Assembly (NCBI RefSeq): GCF_014075995.1
Contig: NZ_CP055153.1
Span: 124,001 to 188,000 of the forward strand
Direction of reading: 5' to 3'
From: Adhaeribacter radiodurans
Lineage (GTDB): Bacteria; Bacteroidota; Bacteroidia; Cytophagales; Hymenobacteraceae
Length of the DNA stretch: 64,000 bases
Both the position numbers and the translations under genes were made by a program. Below the pieces are notes generated by a model. It searched no databases. It saw only the letters and a program-made list of their open reading frames with translations, and was not told where the DNA came from. This document shows positions 62,432 to 64,000 of the stretch, one piece after another; position 1 is the first letter of the stretch, and each line of letters opens with the position of its first letter.

Positions 62432-63415
62432 ATGAAAAAGAAAATTACCGTGGTTTCCGGATTACTGCTTATTAGTTTGGTATGCTTTAGCTTTTACAGC
62501 AAAATAATGGCATCCTGGAAAGCGGTTACTCCGGAAAACTTACCTTTACCCCGGCACGAAAATGCCTTTGCCCGCGTGGGAGATTCCTTTTACCTGCTGG
62601 GTGGTAGGCAAATAAAACCCGTTGAGCGATACGATACCAAGACCAATCGTTGGGAAAAACGGGCAGCTCCGCCCTTAGAAATGAGCCATTTTCAGGCAAT
62701 AACTTTTAAAGACGAGATTTATGTGGTAGGCGCTTTTACGGGTGGCTATCCGCACGAAACGCCCATTCCGCGCATTTATATTTACAATCCCAAGCAAGAT
62801 GCCTGGCGAGAAGGACCCGAAATCCCGGCAGATCGGCGGCGCGGTTCGGCTGGTGTAACGGTTTACCAGAACAAGATTTATGTAGTTTGCGGTATTACCG
62901 ATGGTCATTGGGATGGCCAGGTAAGCTGGTTTGATGAATACAACCCCGCCACCAATACCTGGCGAAAACTACCCGATGCCCCCCGAACCCGCGACCACGT
63001 TTCAGTAGCCGTAGCCGATAACCAATTAGTAGTAGCGGGAGGCCGTCGGTCTACTGCCCGCGTTGATTCGGTACTGAATACGACTATTGCCCAGGTAGAC
63101 GTGTTTGATTTTAAAACGAATAAATGGCGTACTGCTCCGGCATCTCAAAATATTCCAACGCAGCGCGCTGGTTGTACGGCGGTTCCTTTGGGCAATAAGG
63201 TTATTATTATGGGTGGGGAAAGTCCGCAGTTGGTGTCGCATAACGAAACTGAAGCCTTTGATGTGAAAACCAATACCTGGCAAAAATTAGCTCCTATGCA
63301 AACCGGACGGCATGGCACGCAAGCGGTAGTTTATCAGAACAAAATATTTATTGCGGCCGGTTCGGGTAATCACGGAGGTGGCCCGGAACTGAATTCAATG
63401 GAAGTAATGGAGTAA
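62432..63415 (+). CDS. Kelch-repeat protein (exported or membrane-anchored)
   Basis: The start is taken as the ATG at 62432 (MKKKITVVSGLLLISLVC); a TTG 18 bases upstream is in frame. The 327-residue product has an N-terminal signal or anchor, then about six Kelch units forming a beta-propeller (for example SFYLLGGRQIKPVERYD, KIYVVCGITDGHWDG, LVVAGGRRSTARVD, KVIIMGGESPQ). Kelch propellers bind proteins or sugars and include sialate mutarotases and galactose-oxidase-like enzymes; there is no clear catalytic residue here. It is transcribed alone, and glpK follows after 151 bases. Confidence 0.85.
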   Translation: MKKKITVVSGLLLISLVCFSFYSKIMASWKAVTPENLPLPRHENAFARVGDSFYLLGGRQIKPVERYDTKTNRWEKRAAPPLEMSHFQAITFKDEIYVVGAFTGGYPHETPIPRIYIYNPKQDAWREGPEIPADRRRGSAGVTVYQNKIYVVCGITDGHWDGQVSWFDEYNPATNTWRKLPDAPRTRDHVSVAVADNQLVVAGGRRSTARVDSVLNTTIAQVDVFDFKTNKWRTAPASQNIPTQRAGCTAVPLGNKVIIMGGESPQLVSHNETEAFDVKTNTWQKLAPMQTGRHGTQAVVYQNKIFIAAGSGNHGGGPELNSMEVME

Positions 63416-63566
63416 ACGTAGACTTTTAGTAAAAAATCAAGCTTCTGTTTAGGTAGCTAAGGATTGTAAAATATTTGATTAAGAGTTTGTAGTCAAGTAT
63501 TTAGTATAGAGTAAGTCTTACGTTTAATGCCTTAATACTTGTGTCTTTAATGCTAATCCGTTTTTT

Positions 63567-64000
63567 ATGAAAGAATATATCTTAGCCTTTGACCAAGGTA
63601 CTACCAGTTCACGAGCCATTGTATTTAACCGACAAGGACAAATTGTTTCCCTGGCTCAGAAAGAATTTAAGCAAATATATCCTCAGCCGGGTTGGGTAGA
63701 GCATGATCCAAGCGAAATTTGGTCGACGCAGGTGGGCGTTGCGGCCGAAGCAATATCTAAAGCTGGCCTACAGGCAACGGATATTGCTGCTATTGGCATT
63801 ACTAACCAACGGGAAACCACTGTAGTTTGGGACCGGCAAACGGGTAAAGTATTGTACAATGCCATTGTGTGGCAAGATCGGCGCACGGCAGAATTCTGCG
63901 ACGATTTAAAGTTAAGGGGTTACGAAGAATTAATACGGCAAAAAACGGGATTGGTAATTGATGCCTATTTTTCGGCTACTAAGATTTATTGGATATTGGC
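63567..64000 (+). CDS. glpK: Glycerol kinase (5' part; runs past the window edge)
   Basis: The frame starts [20 protein letters not shown], the FGGY-family phosphate-loop motif of glycerol kinase, and continues with [37 protein letters not shown] and [17 protein letters not shown], which are near-identical to GlpK in other bacteria. It converts glycerol and ATP to glycerol-3-phosphate in the cytoplasm. Only about 144 residues of a usual 500 lie in the window. A facilitator gene (glpF) may follow outside the window but is not visible. Confidence 0.95.
   Translation, partial: MKEYILAFDQGTTSSRAIVFNRQGQIVSLAQKEFKQIYPQPGWVEHDPSEIWSTQVGVAAEAISKAGLQATDIAAIGITNQRETTVVWDRQTGKVLYNAIVWQDRRTAEFCDDLKLRGYEELIRQKTGLVIDAYFSATKIYWIL

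Noticed and set aside
1-64000. Possible mobile element or prophage, since several gene remnants occur
   Set aside because: No transposase, integrase, terminal repeats with target duplications, or phage structural genes were found; the remnants look like simple decay.

Overview
The window reads as a chromosomal segment of a Bacteroidota bacterium, most likely of the order Cytophagales (an Adhaeribacter/Hymenobacter-like lineage; this is inference from gene content, not a computed placement). The main signs are a SusC/SusD pair, a hybrid two-component regulator that ends in an AraC-type DNA-binding domain, proteins ending in type IX secretion (T9SS) sorting domains, several roughly 800-residue FtsX/MacB-type permeases, and promoter-like sites matching the Bacteroidota pattern TTTG...TAnnTTTG. 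I see no rRNA, tRNA, CRISPR array, insertion sequence or prophage.

Layout. 1-14.8 kb: an FtsX permease cut by the left edge, a secreted M57 metallopeptidase, a secreted subtilisin with a T9SS tail, a Fpg/MutM-type DNA glycosylase, two tandem FtsX permeases followed by the C-terminal stump of a third, and an esterase with a PA14-like domain. 15-19.7 kb: a trehalose module, with a fused trehalose-phosphate synthase/phosphatase followed by a GH15 glucoamylase/trehalase-like enzyme. 19.7-22.2 kb: two terminators, a frameshifted gene remnant and an Mpo1-like membrane protein.

22.2-40.8 kb is the core of the window, a polysaccharide utilisation locus (PUL). It holds a SusC transporter, SusD, a surface glycan-binding lipoprotein with IPT folds, a GH9 endoglucanase-type enzyme, an FG-GAP/ASPIC lipoprotein paired with a vanadium-haloperoxidase/PAP2-type protein, a GH43-like enzyme, and a 1377-residue hybrid sensor that probably controls the set. 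The target is probably a beta-1,4-linked plant glucan or hemicellulose. A large T9SS metalloprotease with seven tandem repeats follows at 41.3-44.8 kb.

45-53 kb holds stress and housekeeping functions: a SMUG2-like DNA glycosylase, a MarR regulator with an Old Yellow Enzyme reductase, an aldo/keto reductase, an SDR reductase, a SelT/W/H-like thioredoxin-fold protein, a VOC protein, a DinB protein and a 36-residue lysine-rich protein. The MarR and reductase genes share an identical 12-bp palindrome in their upstream regions, which is the clearest regulatory signal in the window. 53-64 kb holds a GH20 beta-hexosaminidase, an SDR-DUF2867 protein, a DUF2167 membrane protein, a small exported protein that may be frameshifted, a multi-pass membrane protein, an SCO-type copper protein, a lipoprotein, a Kelch-repeat protein and the start of glycerol kinase, cut by the right edge.

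Nearly every gene or gene group ends in a strong inverted repeat, several of them perfect and unusually long (26 and 39 bp).
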